The notes: a model not told the origin generated them from the sequence alone. Counted from the stretch's first letter, positions 36,933 through 48,168 are shown. The stretch is 64,000 nucleotides of DNA from Filosporella fistucella (GCA_030077755.1 JAQJZZ010000020.1:682001-746000); one strand, 5' to 3'. Numbers and translations: made by a program.

Positions 36933-38939
36933 TTATTCCTTCTTCTCTTCATCATATTTCTGGTTGTGGATGGCAATGGCTCTGAGCTTTAGTTAGCACG
37001 ACTGTTACATGTCAAATCACGCAACCGCTTACCTTCCACTTGGATCTGTTTGTTTAGACCAAGTTGGTGTCCATCGCTCGACAGTAGTCGCACAGTGCGG
37101 TGGGAAGTGCTCGTCAAACATCATTCTATACCAGTAACTATATTTGTGTCAGTCATTGGTCGTCGTGCAGGAGGTCTACACTTACGCTTCCTTGGTATCA
37201 GGAATATCCGAACCCCATTCTGGCTTTGGGTTCTTCATCATTTCATCGGTAACATGGAGTTTAGCATTGTCCTTCAGGGCATCAATCCATCCGTAACCAA
37301 CACCGTCACTGAATTGTTCCTTTTGTCTCCACAAAATGTTGTCTGGGAGGTATGGCTTTGCACCTGGCTCATCGGTCGTATCGAAAGCCTTGCGCATGAT
37401 GTATTTCTCAATGCGCCCGGGAACGATCATTTTCTCTTTAGGATCAATGTTCATTGACACTTCCAAAAACTATGATGTGTTAGTCAAGACCCGGATCTGT
37501 CGCTTTCCTAGTCACTTACCTCCTTGTCCAAAAATGGGACACGAGCTTCAAGACCCCAAGCAGAAGTTGACTTGTTGGCTCTCAAGCAATCAGAAAGATG
37601 CAAATCCTTCACTCTGCGAATAGTCTCCTTGTGGAAAGCTTCCTTGTCGGGCGCGGCGTGGAAATAGAGGTAACCGCCGAAAATCTCATCACTTCCTTCA
37701 CCACTTAATACCATCTTTACACCCATTGCCTTAATTTTCCTGGAGAGTAAGAACATGGGCGTTGAAGCACGAATGGTTGTCACATCAAATGACTCCAGGT
37801 GATAGATAACATCTGTCAATGCGTTCAAGCCTTCCTCGATGGTGAAAGTCATATCGTGGTGCTTAGTACCTAGGAACTTGGCAACTTCCTTTGCAGCTTT
37901 GGTGTCTGGGGCGTCTGGTAGACCAATCGAGAACGAGTTAAGTTGGGGCAGATATGTCACTGTAGAGAGCTTGTTCTCGTCATCAATACCGACGAGACCT
38001 TCTCCAACATCTTGATCGCCTTCTCCACTACCATCTGTGGTCCCGTTCTGCATCTGTTGAAGAGCAGCCGCCTTGAGACGCAATGTCTCGCGTTGAGCAA
38101 TCGAGGCAACCAAACTTGAGTCGAGACCACCAGACAAGAGCACACCATATGGAACTTCAGCCATCAACCTCTTGCGTACCGACTTTTCAAATGTCTCTCT
38201 CAGAAGCTTGTAATCGATTGGGTTGGTTGGAATTTTAGTAGGGTCCCACCATGAGGGCTGGAAATACCTCGTGGTTTCGCCAGTTTTCGAGTCGAAGACA
38301 TGGCCGGGAGGGAATGCAATGATCTTGTCGCAAACAGCATGCAAGCACTTCAACTCAGAGGCAAAGAATACAGCTCCGGGCATCTTGCTCGACCATCCTT
38401 GGTAGAAACTGGTGATACCAATTGGGTCACGGGCAGCAATCAATCGGTCCTGCTTTTTATCGTAGAGGCAGAATGAGAACATGCCGTCCAAATGTTTCGG
38501 GGCGTCGATGTCAAACTCCATATACTACAGTTCCATTAGTACCAGCCGCCAACTCATATAACGAGTTCCTTCTCACCAATGGTATGATAACTTCGCAATC
38601 GGAGTGTGTCTTGAAATGGTATGGGGTGCTCAAGGTCTTTCGTACGACTCGATGGTTGTAGATCTCACCGTTGACTGCAAGAGCAATGGTCTCGTCGGCA
38701 TTGGTAAGAGGTTGGGCTCCACTGTCGACACCGACAATGCTCAGACGTTCGTGGGCAAGAACTTTGAAGTGTTAGTCATATTATTGAGGCGATTCCCAAT
38801 TTCTCTTACTGGTGTTGTTGGCCACATAACTTCCCGACCAATCTGGGCCTCTGTGACGGCATTGCTTCACCATCTTCAGCGCCGTAGGTTTAAATGCCTT
38901 CGCATCTGGCACGTTGTAACATGCTGTAATTCCACACAT
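36933..38939 (-). CDS. Asparagine synthetase (glutamine-hydrolysing)
   Basis: Makes asparagine from aspartate, glutamine and ATP in the cytosol. Six exons keep frame: 38939-38810, 38761-38577, 38524-37520, 37469-37186, 37137-37033, 36981-36933; 585 residues. The glutaminase domain begins [10 protein letters not shown], so Cys2 becomes the N-terminal nucleophile; the [17 protein letters not shown] and HSDCEVI motifs follow. The synthetase domain has the ATP pyrophosphatase loop SGGLDSS at 236-242, and then [29 protein letters not shown] and a C-terminus rich in Lys/Glu (DEEKKE). An insertion rich in Gly/Asp ([15 protein letters not shown]) after the loop is typical of fungal forms. All catalytic motifs are intact. 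Confidence 0.97.
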
Positions 38940-39684
38940 TTTGAAGGTGTGGCGGTGGGCAACTAAGGGTTATTACAGTTGATTCTGCTCCAATTGACCT
39001 GGAAAAATACAAGCAGTAAGTGAAAGACGATATGCTTGATGCTCCAGGAGATATTGGAGACCAGACGGGTGCTTGTATTTGTAGTTGAGAGAAGATGTGA
39101 CTGAGTTGTGACTCCGCCAGAAATTGTTTACGATGGTGGGGTTTTATCTGGCCGATCTTCGGACTAATGCAGGTGGGCTTGGGACGGTAATTTTTGATAA
39201 GGTCTGGCAGATTGCCAACAGGTTATCTGGGTAACACACAGTCACCAGACTGCAATAACACTGGCTTTGGTCATATGTGATCACAGCTTTTTGAATCTCC
39301 CACCTTCTATTTGACAAAAGCCGTTCATGTTGCGCCCCAAAGTGGGGTTTTGGGGGCAAAATATCAGGTGATAGCGGGATGCCAGCTCGCGTGTCAATGT
39401 CCGAGGGGTTTAAGTGTCGGAGTTGGAAACAATAAGAATCAAGACCATGCAATTTTGTGAATTTCAGTTGTTACGTGACCGAATTTGCAGACTTGTATTC
39501 CTTTTCCATGCAATAGAATACCTCGCTGTGTGAAACGTAAACCCCCAATGTCCCCACATATCTCCAGCCATTCATGGTCCCATCCATAGGAGTTACGTCT
39601 GCGCATCAATAAATCAAATCCGCCCAACGCCATTGCTCAACCACCAGTACCACCCATCCCAAATGCAACCCACATGAAAATCCC
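38940..39684. promoter_or_regulatory. Upstream region of asparagine synthetase
   Basis: About 740 bp. Cpc1/Gcn4-type sites (TGASTCA) are plausible for this gene; the closest words I see are TGACTGAGTTGTGACTCC around 39100-39115, where TGACT and TGACTC are half-site matches. No ORF supported. Confidence 0.35.
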
Positions 39685-40269
39685 TTAAGGAGCGGGGTTG
39701 TCTCGTACAATGCGCTTGATTTTGCTTTCGTATGCCTCCCGATCCTTCTTGAAAAGGTTGTATGCATCAGCCTGAGCTGGAGAATCTGGATTCGGCTCGT
39801 TCAGAAGGTCTTGAACACCCTGTAGGATTTGCTTGATGGTAATAGCTGGCTTCCATCCTTCATCCTCATTCAGAATTGACAGGCAGACCGTACCGGAGGG
39901 GTAAACGTTCGGGTGGAAAAGAGGGGGAACGAATTTGCCTGTGAATATTAGCTTTCTGGCCACTTCATTGCATTGCATGATGGATAAGGTTCATACACTT
40001 GGGTGGTTTAGTTGGGTACTCTGTGATGCGGGTTAGCATAACTGCGCCAAAGACGAACTGCTATGCTACTCACCATCAGGAAAGATGACACTCAGTTTGA
40101 AAAGACCTCCAGCCCAGAGCGTCTTATCTTTGCCTGGAATACCGCACTCCCACACCTTGAGATCCAGGACACCTTGAGCATTTCGTTGTGGCTTTGCATA
40201 GAATCCAAATGGATGGTCCTTCCGCCATTGTTTTCTCTCCTCTTGTAGTCGATTTTGACAGAGCGCCAT
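39685..40269 (-). CDS. ubc9: SUMO-conjugating enzyme UBC9
   Basis: E2 enzyme that takes SUMO from the Aos1-Uba2 E1 and transfers it to lysines in PsiKxE sites. Three exons keep frame: 40269-40074, 40020-39997 and 39938-39685; 157 residues, the family length. It starts [20 protein letters not shown] and has FYAKP, the UBC9-specific entry; catalytic Cys93 is in [17 protein letters not shown], with the HPN box at 83-85. [20 protein letters not shown] and [18 protein letters not shown] follow. Exon 2 is only 24 nt. The head-to-head neighbour is PEX19. Confidence 0.98.
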
Positions 40270-40805
40270 GGCTGTAGAGAGCAGGCTGCGAAAGATCTAC
40301 CCGTGGCGCGACTTTGTGAGGTGAGGCTGAAAAGTTGCAGATGATATGAGAAGGAATAAATCCCCAAGAATATCGACGATGATGAGAAGAACTTGGAGAC
40401 TTCGAGATGTTGCGATGAGGGCGCAAAAGGCAGAACCCTTAACGCTGGAGTGGTTGTTGGGATGAGGCTGAAGGAAGGTTGTTGGAGAGGATGGGAGGGT
40501 AGATTTATCTTCTTTGGTTCTCGCTTGCTTTGAGCAGTACAAGGGTCAATGACTTGCCTCGGCCTCGCCTTCTTTAGTGAATCTATACAAAATCGGTTCT
40601 GCAGTAAATAGAGAAGATCTCTTTACCATTTATTTAGAACTCGCCTTTGATCAGAGTTCACTTCGCGGTCTAGCCCTATCCTTGTCAGTCTAGATTATTG
40701 GGCATCGCACGCCGCATTGCTTGCGTGCCTAGACTCTGCAGACACCCACCGTCACAAGCTGATCAACGCTGCCATCCACTATCACTACAACATAAAGGCA
40801 GGAAG
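40270..40805. promoter_or_regulatory. Divergent promoter, UBC9 / PEX19
   Basis: 536 bp between the two start codons, so both promoters must lie here. C/T-rich near the PEX19 side. No specific factor site assigned. Confidence 0.55.
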
Positions 40806-41919
40806 ATGGACATAAAATCAGAACAAGAAGGGAGTGGCGTACCTGCGCCGGCGAAGTCAGAAGAGAAAGATTCAAAAACTTCACCACAAAATCCACTCAA
40901 AATGGAACCATCAGAAGCAAAGGCTGATGCGCCAGTGGATGTGCCAGATCCCGATGAAGATGATCTGGATGATTTAGATGGTCAGTCTGCTGTATGATAT
41001 GCAAAGTCCACGCTAATAATTTATTGTACAGATATGCTTGATGAGTTCGTTCCTTCGAAACTAGAATCCAAAATTCCTATAGGACCAGCAAAACCGCCAG
41101 CGCCAGCATCTACTTCAGAACCTCTACCCGATGGACTTACCGATGAAGATTTTGCAAAACAACTACAAGCTGGAATGGTGGAGTTGATGGGAGAATTAGA
41201 AACCCCGCCCGATATGCAAGCCCAATTCGAGAACATGTTGAAGGAGCTTGGAGGGGTAGCTGGTTTGGGTCAAACTGCAGCGCCTGCAGTAGGATCTTCT
41301 TCAAAAGAAAAGGAACCCGCCAAGAAGGTCACCCCAACTGCAAACACAGCAGCAGCAGAAGAGTCGTTTCAGGAAACAATCAAAAAGACAATGGAACGTA
41401 TGCAAGCAAGCGGAGACCAAGCGACTGCCGCAGCATCAACAGATAACACAGATGATATACTGGCAGAAATGATGAAAGCAATGCAGTCAGGAGGATTAGA
41501 TGGGGAGGGTGGGGAAGAGGAGTTTTCGAAGATGTTATTGGGGATGATGGAACAACTGACAAACAAGGAGATTCTGTATGAGCCCATGAAGGAGTTAGAT
41601 GACAAGTTTCCTCCTTGGATGGAGAAGAATGCCGGAAAAGTCGACGAGGCAGATATGAAGAGATATAAGGAGCAGCAAATATACGTGAGGGAGATTGTGA
41701 AGCGATTTGAGTTGAAGACTTACAAGGATGAGAACGCTGATGATAGAGAGTACATCGTGGAGAGGATGCAGAAGGTTGGTAATTTCCATTCCAAAACCAA
41801 GCTATATCTAACAGTTACAGATGCAAGCAGCTGGCTCTCCTCCTGCAGATTTGGTAGGAGATATGCAAGCAGCCCAAGAGGCTTTTGGGGCACCCGAAGA
41901 AGGCTGTCCGACACAATGA
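40806..41919 (+). CDS. pex19: Peroxin 19, peroxisomal membrane protein receptor
   Basis: Cytosolic chaperone-receptor that binds peroxisomal membrane proteins and docks on PEX3. Three exons keep frame: 40806-40980, 41032-41774, 41821-41919; 338 residues. The N-terminus carries DDLDDLDDMLDEF, the acidic PEX3-binding region; the centre has the family's PPDMQAQFENMLKEL; the C-terminal domain has EPMKELDDKFPPWMEKN and YIVERMQKMQAAGSPPADLVGDM. The last four residues, C335-P-T-Q, form a farnesylation box as in other PEX19. Donors are atypical in both introns (GTCAGT, GTTGGT), but only these junctions preserve frame and the known sequence. A longer in-frame start upstream is ignored because MDIKSEQ fits the family. 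Confidence 0.95.
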
Positions 41920-42077
41920 AGAACCTTTAGTATCAAAATAACCGCAACACCATATTAAGCTTGTGAAAAGCCATAGAACGCCTCCCTTTTCTTCCCTGGA
42001 TAACCCAAATTATGCCAGCCGTAACGCCTACGCTGAAAATATTGAGCAAATAGTAATCACAACAGTAATAATCAACA

Positions 42078-42972
42078 CTAACTCATATCCATCATCTCTT
42101 GATCAGCGATATAATCAGGTATTGGCTGAGGATTTGCGACTCTATTTTCTTCCTCGATGACATCCATGAAAATATGGTCGTATTCATCATCGTCGCTGCC
42201 GTACGGAGTGTCAAATGACTGGTGATTTTGAACCAGCGTGAATTGGTGAGACTGGTTCGTGCTACTTTGCTGAAGAAAGCAACCATCCTGATGTGGAACA
42301 CTTGAGCGATAAGTTTGTGGCGAGGATTCAGTTCCTAGGCTACTGATCAATGCATCCAACTCTCGTTCCTCTTGCTTTGCGACCTCGTCTGCCATTACTT
42401 CGTCTGCTTGAATCAGCCTCCGGCCATCACGGAAATGTCATTATTCACATACCTAAACTCATTTCCTCTTCCTCTCCTGGACCCTCAATTCCCATTGCCT
42501 CCCGCCGTTGTCGCTCTTCCCTCCGTCGTTCCTCAGCCACCCAAATGCATCTCATAATTTCATCATCTCCTCCCCGATCCTTCCATCTCTTATCTTCACT
42601 CCCTTCTCTGACTTTCTTCAAGAAAAGCTTCCTCCTTGTTTCCCTGCCATCATCTGCATTGCCTCGGCCGTGAATAAGAGGATTAATCTTCGTTGTCCGT
42701 TTGCTATAAGCAGTTTCGCGGCGGGTCGGAGGCGGTGACATCAAGACAGGCTTGCTTGATGATGGAGTAGTAGACGATTTTGATGTTCTCCTGACAGGCG
42801 GTTTTGTGGGAGAGGACATTATTGTATCATCAGAGCGCGACTGGACATTTGCATTGCGAGGTGACAAGGGAGAAGGTGAACTTCGAAGTGGCGAGCTAGA
42901 CAGAGGTGAAGAAACGCTGGGGCTGTAGTGGTGTGGTGAATCAAAGGTGTGTATCGAAGAGGGGAGGAACAT
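42078..42972 (-). CDS. Conserved-looking fungal protein, basic/acidic, function unknown
   Basis: Two exons, 42972-42453 and 42403-42078 (49-nt intron, GTATGT donor), give 281 residues. The N-terminal half is Ser/Pro-rich and disordered, with SPxK/R-like sites. The middle has a helical charged segment (ETRRKLFLKKVREGSEDKRW, DDEIMRCIWVAEERRREERQRREA), the acidic EEEEMSL junction, VMADEVAKQEERELDALISSL, and an acidic C-terminal block SDDDEYDHIFMDVIEEENR. The second-half motifs look constrained, so I call it a real gene, probably nuclear. The acceptor is a tandem AAGCAG, so two isoforms differing by one codon are possible. No family recognised. Confidence 0.75.
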
Positions 42973-43394
42973 TTTGGGTGTGGTGGTCTTTGTCGTTTCG
43001 TTGATTGAGGAAGGAGTTCGTCTTGGTGAATTGAGGGACGCGCTTTGAGGTCGCGATTAAAGACATCGCGTAAAGAGGTCTTACCCGATTAGGCAGCCTT
43101 GCTGGTTCAACTTCCTGGAGCATACAAAATACGGAGTCTCCGTTTCACGACAATTTTCAATACTTCTATGACCACTTAGAACAGTCCATTATCTCCAAAG
43201 ACCTTAGCTACTATTGAGAAACTTAAATTCCTCTACGGTGTGTTCCGGTTTCCCCACGTTGATAGCCATCAACCCGATTGCCGTATCCCCTCTTATCTTA
43301 CAGATGTGATATTAGAATGGCAATCCGAAATAGCAATGTTCCGCAACGCCTCTGCTGTTGCCAAACTCCATCTAATCCCGAAAACGAAATCCCC
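42973..43394. other. Intergenic (upstream of the 281-residue gene)
   Basis: Promoter side of the previous minus-strand gene and 3' side of the DUF2408-like gene. TACGGAGT occurs near 43129. Nothing else supported. Confidence 0.5.
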
Positions 43395-44975
43395 TCAGGA
43401 GTCACTCTCAGTCTCCGCAGCCACCCGCAAATCATAACTAAGCTCAAAGCATTCTGCTAGAAGATCGTTCACACTGCCTTGTCCCTCCGGAATGTCTTGT
43501 CCAACCATAAATTTCCCATCGACCCTCATATTATCAATTGAGTTGAGCTATCATGTTAGAAATGGTCCCAGACGATTGAATGATTAACATACCTTCATAC
43601 TGTAGGGATACAGTTCGCGTGGAGAACTGACCCCTCCAGAATTCTTGACCTCAATAAGACATCTCCTCAGTGTTTGAAGTTGATTGTATACAGGTAGAAG
43701 TGCTTCAGAAACTGGCTCGGATGAGACCATTAAGAAGTAAATGTATGCATAACTTCGTCTGATCAAATATAGAAGTGTCTAAGCCTGTTAGTATATCCAT
43801 CTTCTGGTATGTTCAAAGCTAACTCACTCTCTGGACATAAAGCTCAGCGAAATTGCCTTCAGCATCCACAAAATTGCCGTCAACACGACTCTCATCAATC
43901 TTGTCAAGCTGTCTCTGATAATCGTAGAGATCGGTCTCACGAAGCGACCAAGCCTGCGTCAGGGATAATTTCTCCAACTTATTGCGTATTTCTATTAACG
44001 TTTGGTGTTTAGCAGCAAAGCCTTCGGCCATTTCTCCTTTTCTATCCCGATGTTAGCTATTGTCACCAGTGCTGAAATATTATTAGAGGGTATAGTACCG
44101 TTGGAGAACAATGTCCGACCAAAGTAAGCATTTATTCAATAGCTCACAAACTTCATCATTGCCTGCAGGCACCTCGCCACTAACGGAAACAAACTTGCCA
44201 TCGACTCTTTGGGCATCCACTTCCTTGACTTGAGCTTGGAGCTTCTGTACCTCTGTGGAAGAGAACTGTTGGCATTAGTACTATGCCAACCATATCGCTG
44301 CCACTTCACTCTACCTTAGTTTTTGTGTTTGCCAGTGAGATGCTTCTCAGGATGGAAATCAATTTCTCATAGATTGCAGGCAAATCTCCACCCAGTCTGT
44401 CCAATCGCTTCTGAAGGTTTGTAAGTGAAGCTTGACAGAGCTCGACTCGATTTGATAACAAGGTAACGAAATTTGGCGAGTAGCTTGCATCAGAAGCAGC
44501 TTTTCTGACAATTTCACGGAGTCTTTCAAGTGTATGTGAGAGATGGGTGAGGTCCTTTGCCGAGTATAAGTCTACTTCGGTCAAGTGGTCCAGCAGTCGT
44601 TTTATTGTCGAAGTCAAAGCATATGCAGCAGGGGCTTCGTTGTTCCGTCCGATGGTCATGAAGAAGAGGGAAAGTAGCTGAAAACACCCATCCAAAACTC
44701 TATCAACTATTATTTCCATTAAATCACATACCAGACTGTATTTCTGATGGTCACTGACCTCGATTGTCTTCCTGGGGCTTATCAGTTCGTATATCGTTCA
44801 GCTTCTTGACCTGCTCGACAACCCTGTCATACAAAGCCAAAACGTCCGATGATTTGATGTAAGTTGATCTATCTTGCTTCAGGAGTGTCAATTCATCTCG
44901 TATCCGAGTCAAAGTATCAAGTATCGGCTGTTCGCGGGGGTCTAGAGGAAGCGGAAGTGTTGGGGTATCAGCCAT
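43395..44975 (-). CDS. DUF2408-like fungal protein with internal VDGKF repeats
   Basis: Six exons keep frame from the ATG at 44975: 44975-44759, 44706-44315, 44265-44099, 44041-43828, 43778-43593, 43547-43395; 442 residues. It is all-helical in look (ILDTLTRIRDELTLL, VLDGCFQLLSLFFMTIGRNNEAPAAYALTSTI is the densest part; NFVTLLSNRVELCQASLTNL follows). I believe it belongs to the fungal DUF2408 family, whose function is unknown. Three short blocks recur: RVDGKFVSVSGEVP, RVDGNFVDAEGN and RVDGKFMVGQDIPEGQ, spaced along the C-terminal half. An upstream in-frame ATG at 45176 would add a 67-residue Ser/Arg-rich N-terminus; I prefer the inner start because homologues as I remember them begin near LPLPLDPRE. 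Confidence 0.8.
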
Positions 44976-45388
44976 ATTGCCGAGTTTCTGAGAGCTGCTG
45001 TAGGATTTTGCTTGGGTTCCTGAAAAGCGATGTGGCTTTCTCAAGGTAGTCGATGCTGAACTCGGAATATGTGAAATTCGTGCATTTGCAGAATGGAGAG
45101 ACTTGAACATGACGGGAAGGAAGGCGATAAAGTTATCGTCGCCGAGCCTGGCGGGGTATTCACGTGATCTACTCATGCCGAGCTGCGAACCCAGGAAGAA
45201 ATTCGCTTGCCTATGGCGCTAACTCTGGAACCCACAAACCAAAATCGCGAAGTGATCTCGAAATTTCCCACACGAGAAAATCAACACATTGACAACAGAA
45301 GTCTTTGACAGTGAGTCGCATACGAAACAGCAGCCCTCGAATATATACAGATAGCTAATTGGGAACCTCGTTTTCGCAGACCTTCAAA
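44976..45388. promoter_or_regulatory. Divergent promoter, DUF2408-like / ribosomal P1
   Basis: 413 bp between start codons. The P1 side ends in a likely 5'-UTR intron (45311-45379). Confidence 0.5.
45311..45379 (+). other. Probable 5'-UTR intron of the P1 gene
   Basis: Donor GTGAGT at 45311, branch-like AGCTAATT near 45352, acceptor TTTTCGCAG ending at 45379, ten bases before the ATG. Leader introns are common in fungal ribosomal protein genes. Confidence 0.65.
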
Positions 45389-45915
45389 ATGTCGAACGCT
45401 GAGTTAGCAACCTCTTACGCCGCCCTGATTCTCGCCGATGACGGTGTCGAGATCACGGTACGACATCAAGCCCTTCAATCACTTCGATGTGGGTGGAATA
45501 AGCGTAGGATATGTTACTGATAATTCCCAGGCCGACAAATTACAAACTCTCATCAAGGCTGCCAAGATTGAAGATGTTGAGCCTATCTGGTCCAACCTTT
45601 TCGCCAAGGTACGAAATTGTCTACAATGGAGTCGAGGTTTAGAATAGGAGTGCTGATACAGTGGAAATACAGGCTCTTGAAGGCAAGGATGTCAAGGACT
45701 TGCTCTTGAACGTCGGATCTGGTGGTGGAGCCGCCGCTGCACCAACATCTGGAGGTGCCGCTGGTGGTGAGGCCGCAGCTGAGGAGACCAAGGAGGAGGA
45801 GAAGGAAGAGGGTATGTTTTGTTCTATGCTACGCGCAAATTCTAAGGCCAATACTGACCATTTTACAGCCAAGGAAGAGTCAGACGAGGATATGGGTTTC
45901 GGACTTTTCGATTAG
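45389..45915 (+). CDS. rpp1: 60S acidic ribosomal protein P1
   Basis: Stalk protein of the large subunit; P1/P2 dimers recruit and activate elongation factor GTPases. Four exons keep frame: 45389-45457, 45531-45608, 45673-45811, 45869-45915; 110 residues. It starts with the P1-type [19 protein letters not shown], then [20 protein letters not shown], an Ala/Gly hinge ([16 protein letters not shown]), an acidic Glu/Lys run, and the universal tail [12 protein letters not shown]2 would start MKYLAAY..., so P1 is clear. Three introns in a 110-codon gene are typical here. Confidence 0.98.
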
Positions 45916-46671
45916 AGCACTTCTTCCTCTTTCCTGTGTGTACTTTCAAATGCATGGCCACGGTATTCTCGGTGCAACATTTGGCTGGAGTAGCTTTCAA
46001 TAGATAAGCAAGCTCGCGGGAGTTATGACAACGAAGGCATACTGGTTAATGTGAATTCGGATCATGTGCTGGTGTTTCTGGGCTTTGACGGCAGTTCATT
46101 GATTTTCTGGAATTGGGTGAAATGATAAATCGCCGAATTAAAGGCTCTTGAAAGTACGCCTCTGCCTAGGAATGTCTAATTTCAGCCTTGCGCTTGCAAA
46201 CGGACTGAATTCTATATCCAATCATATCTCCGTCGAACTGGACCGAAACCGATCAAAGCTCAGGCAGTTATGAGGAAGTTTCTTCAGAAGCACAGAGCCG
46301 CTAGCTCTGACTTACAACTTTTGGAAACCTGGAAGCGGCCCTTGTCATTTTGCTTGGTCTTCTCCCTGGATGGACCAGTTGTGGGGGAAGTCATTTCGGT
46401 ATCACCTTTGAATTTCAAAGAATGTGCTTTTTGAAGTGTCATGACAAGTGTGTGATATATTCAAATGTCTTAAGCCACTGTCTGCCTTATCCAAAATCGT
46501 GCATCTTTCTTTAGGCTGATAAATCCTTGTCAGCTCCGTTTGCTCAATCCAAGTATATATCTGCATGCATTCTCCTCTCATGAATACATCCAGCAGTTCA
46601 AATCAAACAGTTCCAACTTCCAATCAGCTTGAAATACAAGACTTCCATCTCTTCCACCAGCAACAATCAAA
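45916..46671. other. Intergenic (P1 / But2-like gene)
   Basis: 3' flank of P1 and promoter of the secreted protein. No gene or RNA seen. Confidence 0.6.
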
Positions 46672-47385
46672 ATGCTTGGTCCTCTCCTCGTCTTCCTTTT
46701 CTCCATTGCCTTCGTGGCTGCCTCCCCAACTCCAATTATTCAGCCAAAGGCATGCCCTACCCTCGTTCCATCGCTTCTTCACCTTCTTAATGAAGCTCTC
46801 CCGGCTTCATCCTCCACCATCCACCTCGCAAATGCCGCTGAAATGCCTTTTGGTAATTTCTACATCGAGCACATCCACAAGGGTAATCCTGTTCTCTCAC
46901 ATCTTCACCTTAACCCCTCTTCTAACCATCGATTAGGCACAAGCATGATGAAGACCCTCCAACTTGTCGAATTTGAAGTGCCTCCCAACTCTTATGGATG
47001 CCAGCTCCATATCAAGATTCCACGCGGAAGCATGACATATCTCAATGAAAATGATACCACCATTTCTCAATCGCCAAAGATCAAAGTTGCTTCGATCCAC
47101 CCAAATTCGTTGCCTGCCAATCCTTCATACAACGATGTCTACAATGCTGTCCCGTCTGTCATCAAGAGCTTGAACTTCGGCACGGTCACATTGAACCCGA
47201 GCGGCAATCCCAACGTCATTAACAGCGAAGCATGCGCACCTGCAGTCAATGGCCAAAAGGGCCACATGTACTACGTTTTCGACACTGAGAACGAAGAATT
47301 GGGCACTTACAGCAACTTGGCAATGGCTCAATCCGGCTCCTCTGCAGCCCAGGTCAGCGGCGCTTTCTTGACGCATAACTGCTAA
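46672..47385 (+). CDS. Secreted protein, But2-like C-terminal domain (tentative)
   Basis: A single open frame gives 237 residues: a signal peptide (MLGPLLVFLFSIAFVAA then SPTP), then a beta-rich domain (LQLVEFEVPPNSYGCQLHIKIP, KIKVASIHP, GHMYYVFDTENEELG) ending in a terminal Cys. The pattern of a 'FEVP-x-GCQL' strand with Cys pairs resembles the extracellular But2 C-terminal domain family of fungi; that is tentative. A 54-nt segment (46883-46936: GTAATC donor, TTCTAACC branch, GATTAG acceptor) has all signs of an intron and is a multiple of three, so splicing would give 219 residues (KG|TSMMKTLQLV). I think the spliced form is the true one. Function unknown; secreted, possibly wall or apoplast. 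Confidence 0.8.
   Translation: MLGPLLVFLFSIAFVAASPTPIIQPKACPTLVPSLLHLLNEALPASSSTIHLANAAEMPFGNFYIEHIHKGNPVLSHLHLNPSSNHRLGTSMMKTLQLVEFEVPPNSYGCQLHIKIPRGSMTYLNENDTTISQSPKIKVASIHPNSLPANPSYNDVYNAVPSVIKSLNFGTVTLNPSGNPNVINSEACAPAVNGQKGHMYYVFDTENEELGTYSNLAMAQSGSSAAQVSGAFLTHNC
46883..46936 (+). other. Probable in-frame intron (54 nt) of the But2-like gene
   Basis: Donor GTAATC, branch CTAAC at 46922-46926, acceptor TTAG ending 46936; no stop in frame, so it is invisible to ORF calling. It encodes a low-complexity Pro/Ser/His stretch if retained. Confidence 0.6.
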
Positions 47386-47683
47386 GCAACATGCAGTCAT
47401 ACGGAAAGCACATGATTCTAGGTAGCTCTCCAAAGTATCTCTTAACAATTGGGATTACGTTGTGGATTTTTTGACATTGGTTTCGAATGGAACTTGACTT
47501 TTTAGAAACATGTCAAGGTTAGAAAAACAAGTTTTAATGGAAGTATTTTACCACGGGAAGATTATTGACCACTATGCTCCAAGAATGTGATTCCTAATTC
47601 CACTACAAAACCACAACTCAGCTCACCCAGGAGCTTCTGGAAATTCCGAGTTCCGTGCTCATCACCTCCATATCGGTCTAGAA

Positions 47684-48168
47684 TCATGGCAATTGATGTC
47701 TAAAAGCACACTTGAAGGGATAAATCTGGATCTACAACAAATTAGCTCTCTCTAACAAAATCCCGCCTTTCAAAACTCACCTTGCTGAAATCCCACACTT
47801 CATTCTTTGCATAGATATCACCCTTCAATATCTCAATGACCTCCTCCTTCGAAGAAGCAAGTGCTACCATCGCACTACCCTTAAATTTCAAACCCTCGCC
47901 CTCTTTTGGCACTTCCTCCAATAGAGCACCTAGCTTCTTCAGCACATGAATCAAGTGGGTCAATGAATAGCCTCACCTCCCATCTTCCACAGACCTGAGT
48001 CGAGTCCTTTCTTCAGACCCTCAAAATGAGCTCTACATGATTAGCTCAATCAATGTCCTCAACTACCAATTGTCAAACTTACGGTCTAACCTCCAAACGC
48101 TTCTCCAATTTCCCAGGTTGATCAGGGAGAATAACCAACCACTCAAACTTCTCAGGTGCAGTAGCCAT
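47684..48168 (-). CDS. YCII-domain protein
   Basis: Four exons keep frame: 48168-48083, 48032-47977, 47929-47781, 47731-47684; 112 residues, a single YCII-related domain. It begins MATAPEKFEWLVILPDQPGKLEKRLEVRPAHFEGLK, then LWKMGGALLEEVPKEGEGLKFKGSAMVALASSKEEVIEILKGD, then YAKNEVWDFSKIQIYPFKCAFR. The His in RPAHFEGL and the GDIYAKNEVWD motif match the conserved sites of YCII proteins, a ferredoxin-like fold with bacterial and fungal members of mostly unknown or dehalogenase-like activity. Cytosolic or mitochondrial; no targeting signal seen. The short exons hide this gene from ORF calling. Confidence 0.92.

Noticed and set aside
44976..45176. Upstream start for the DUF2408-like protein
   Set aside because: The extension is Ser/Arg-rich without homologous look; kept as an alternative only.
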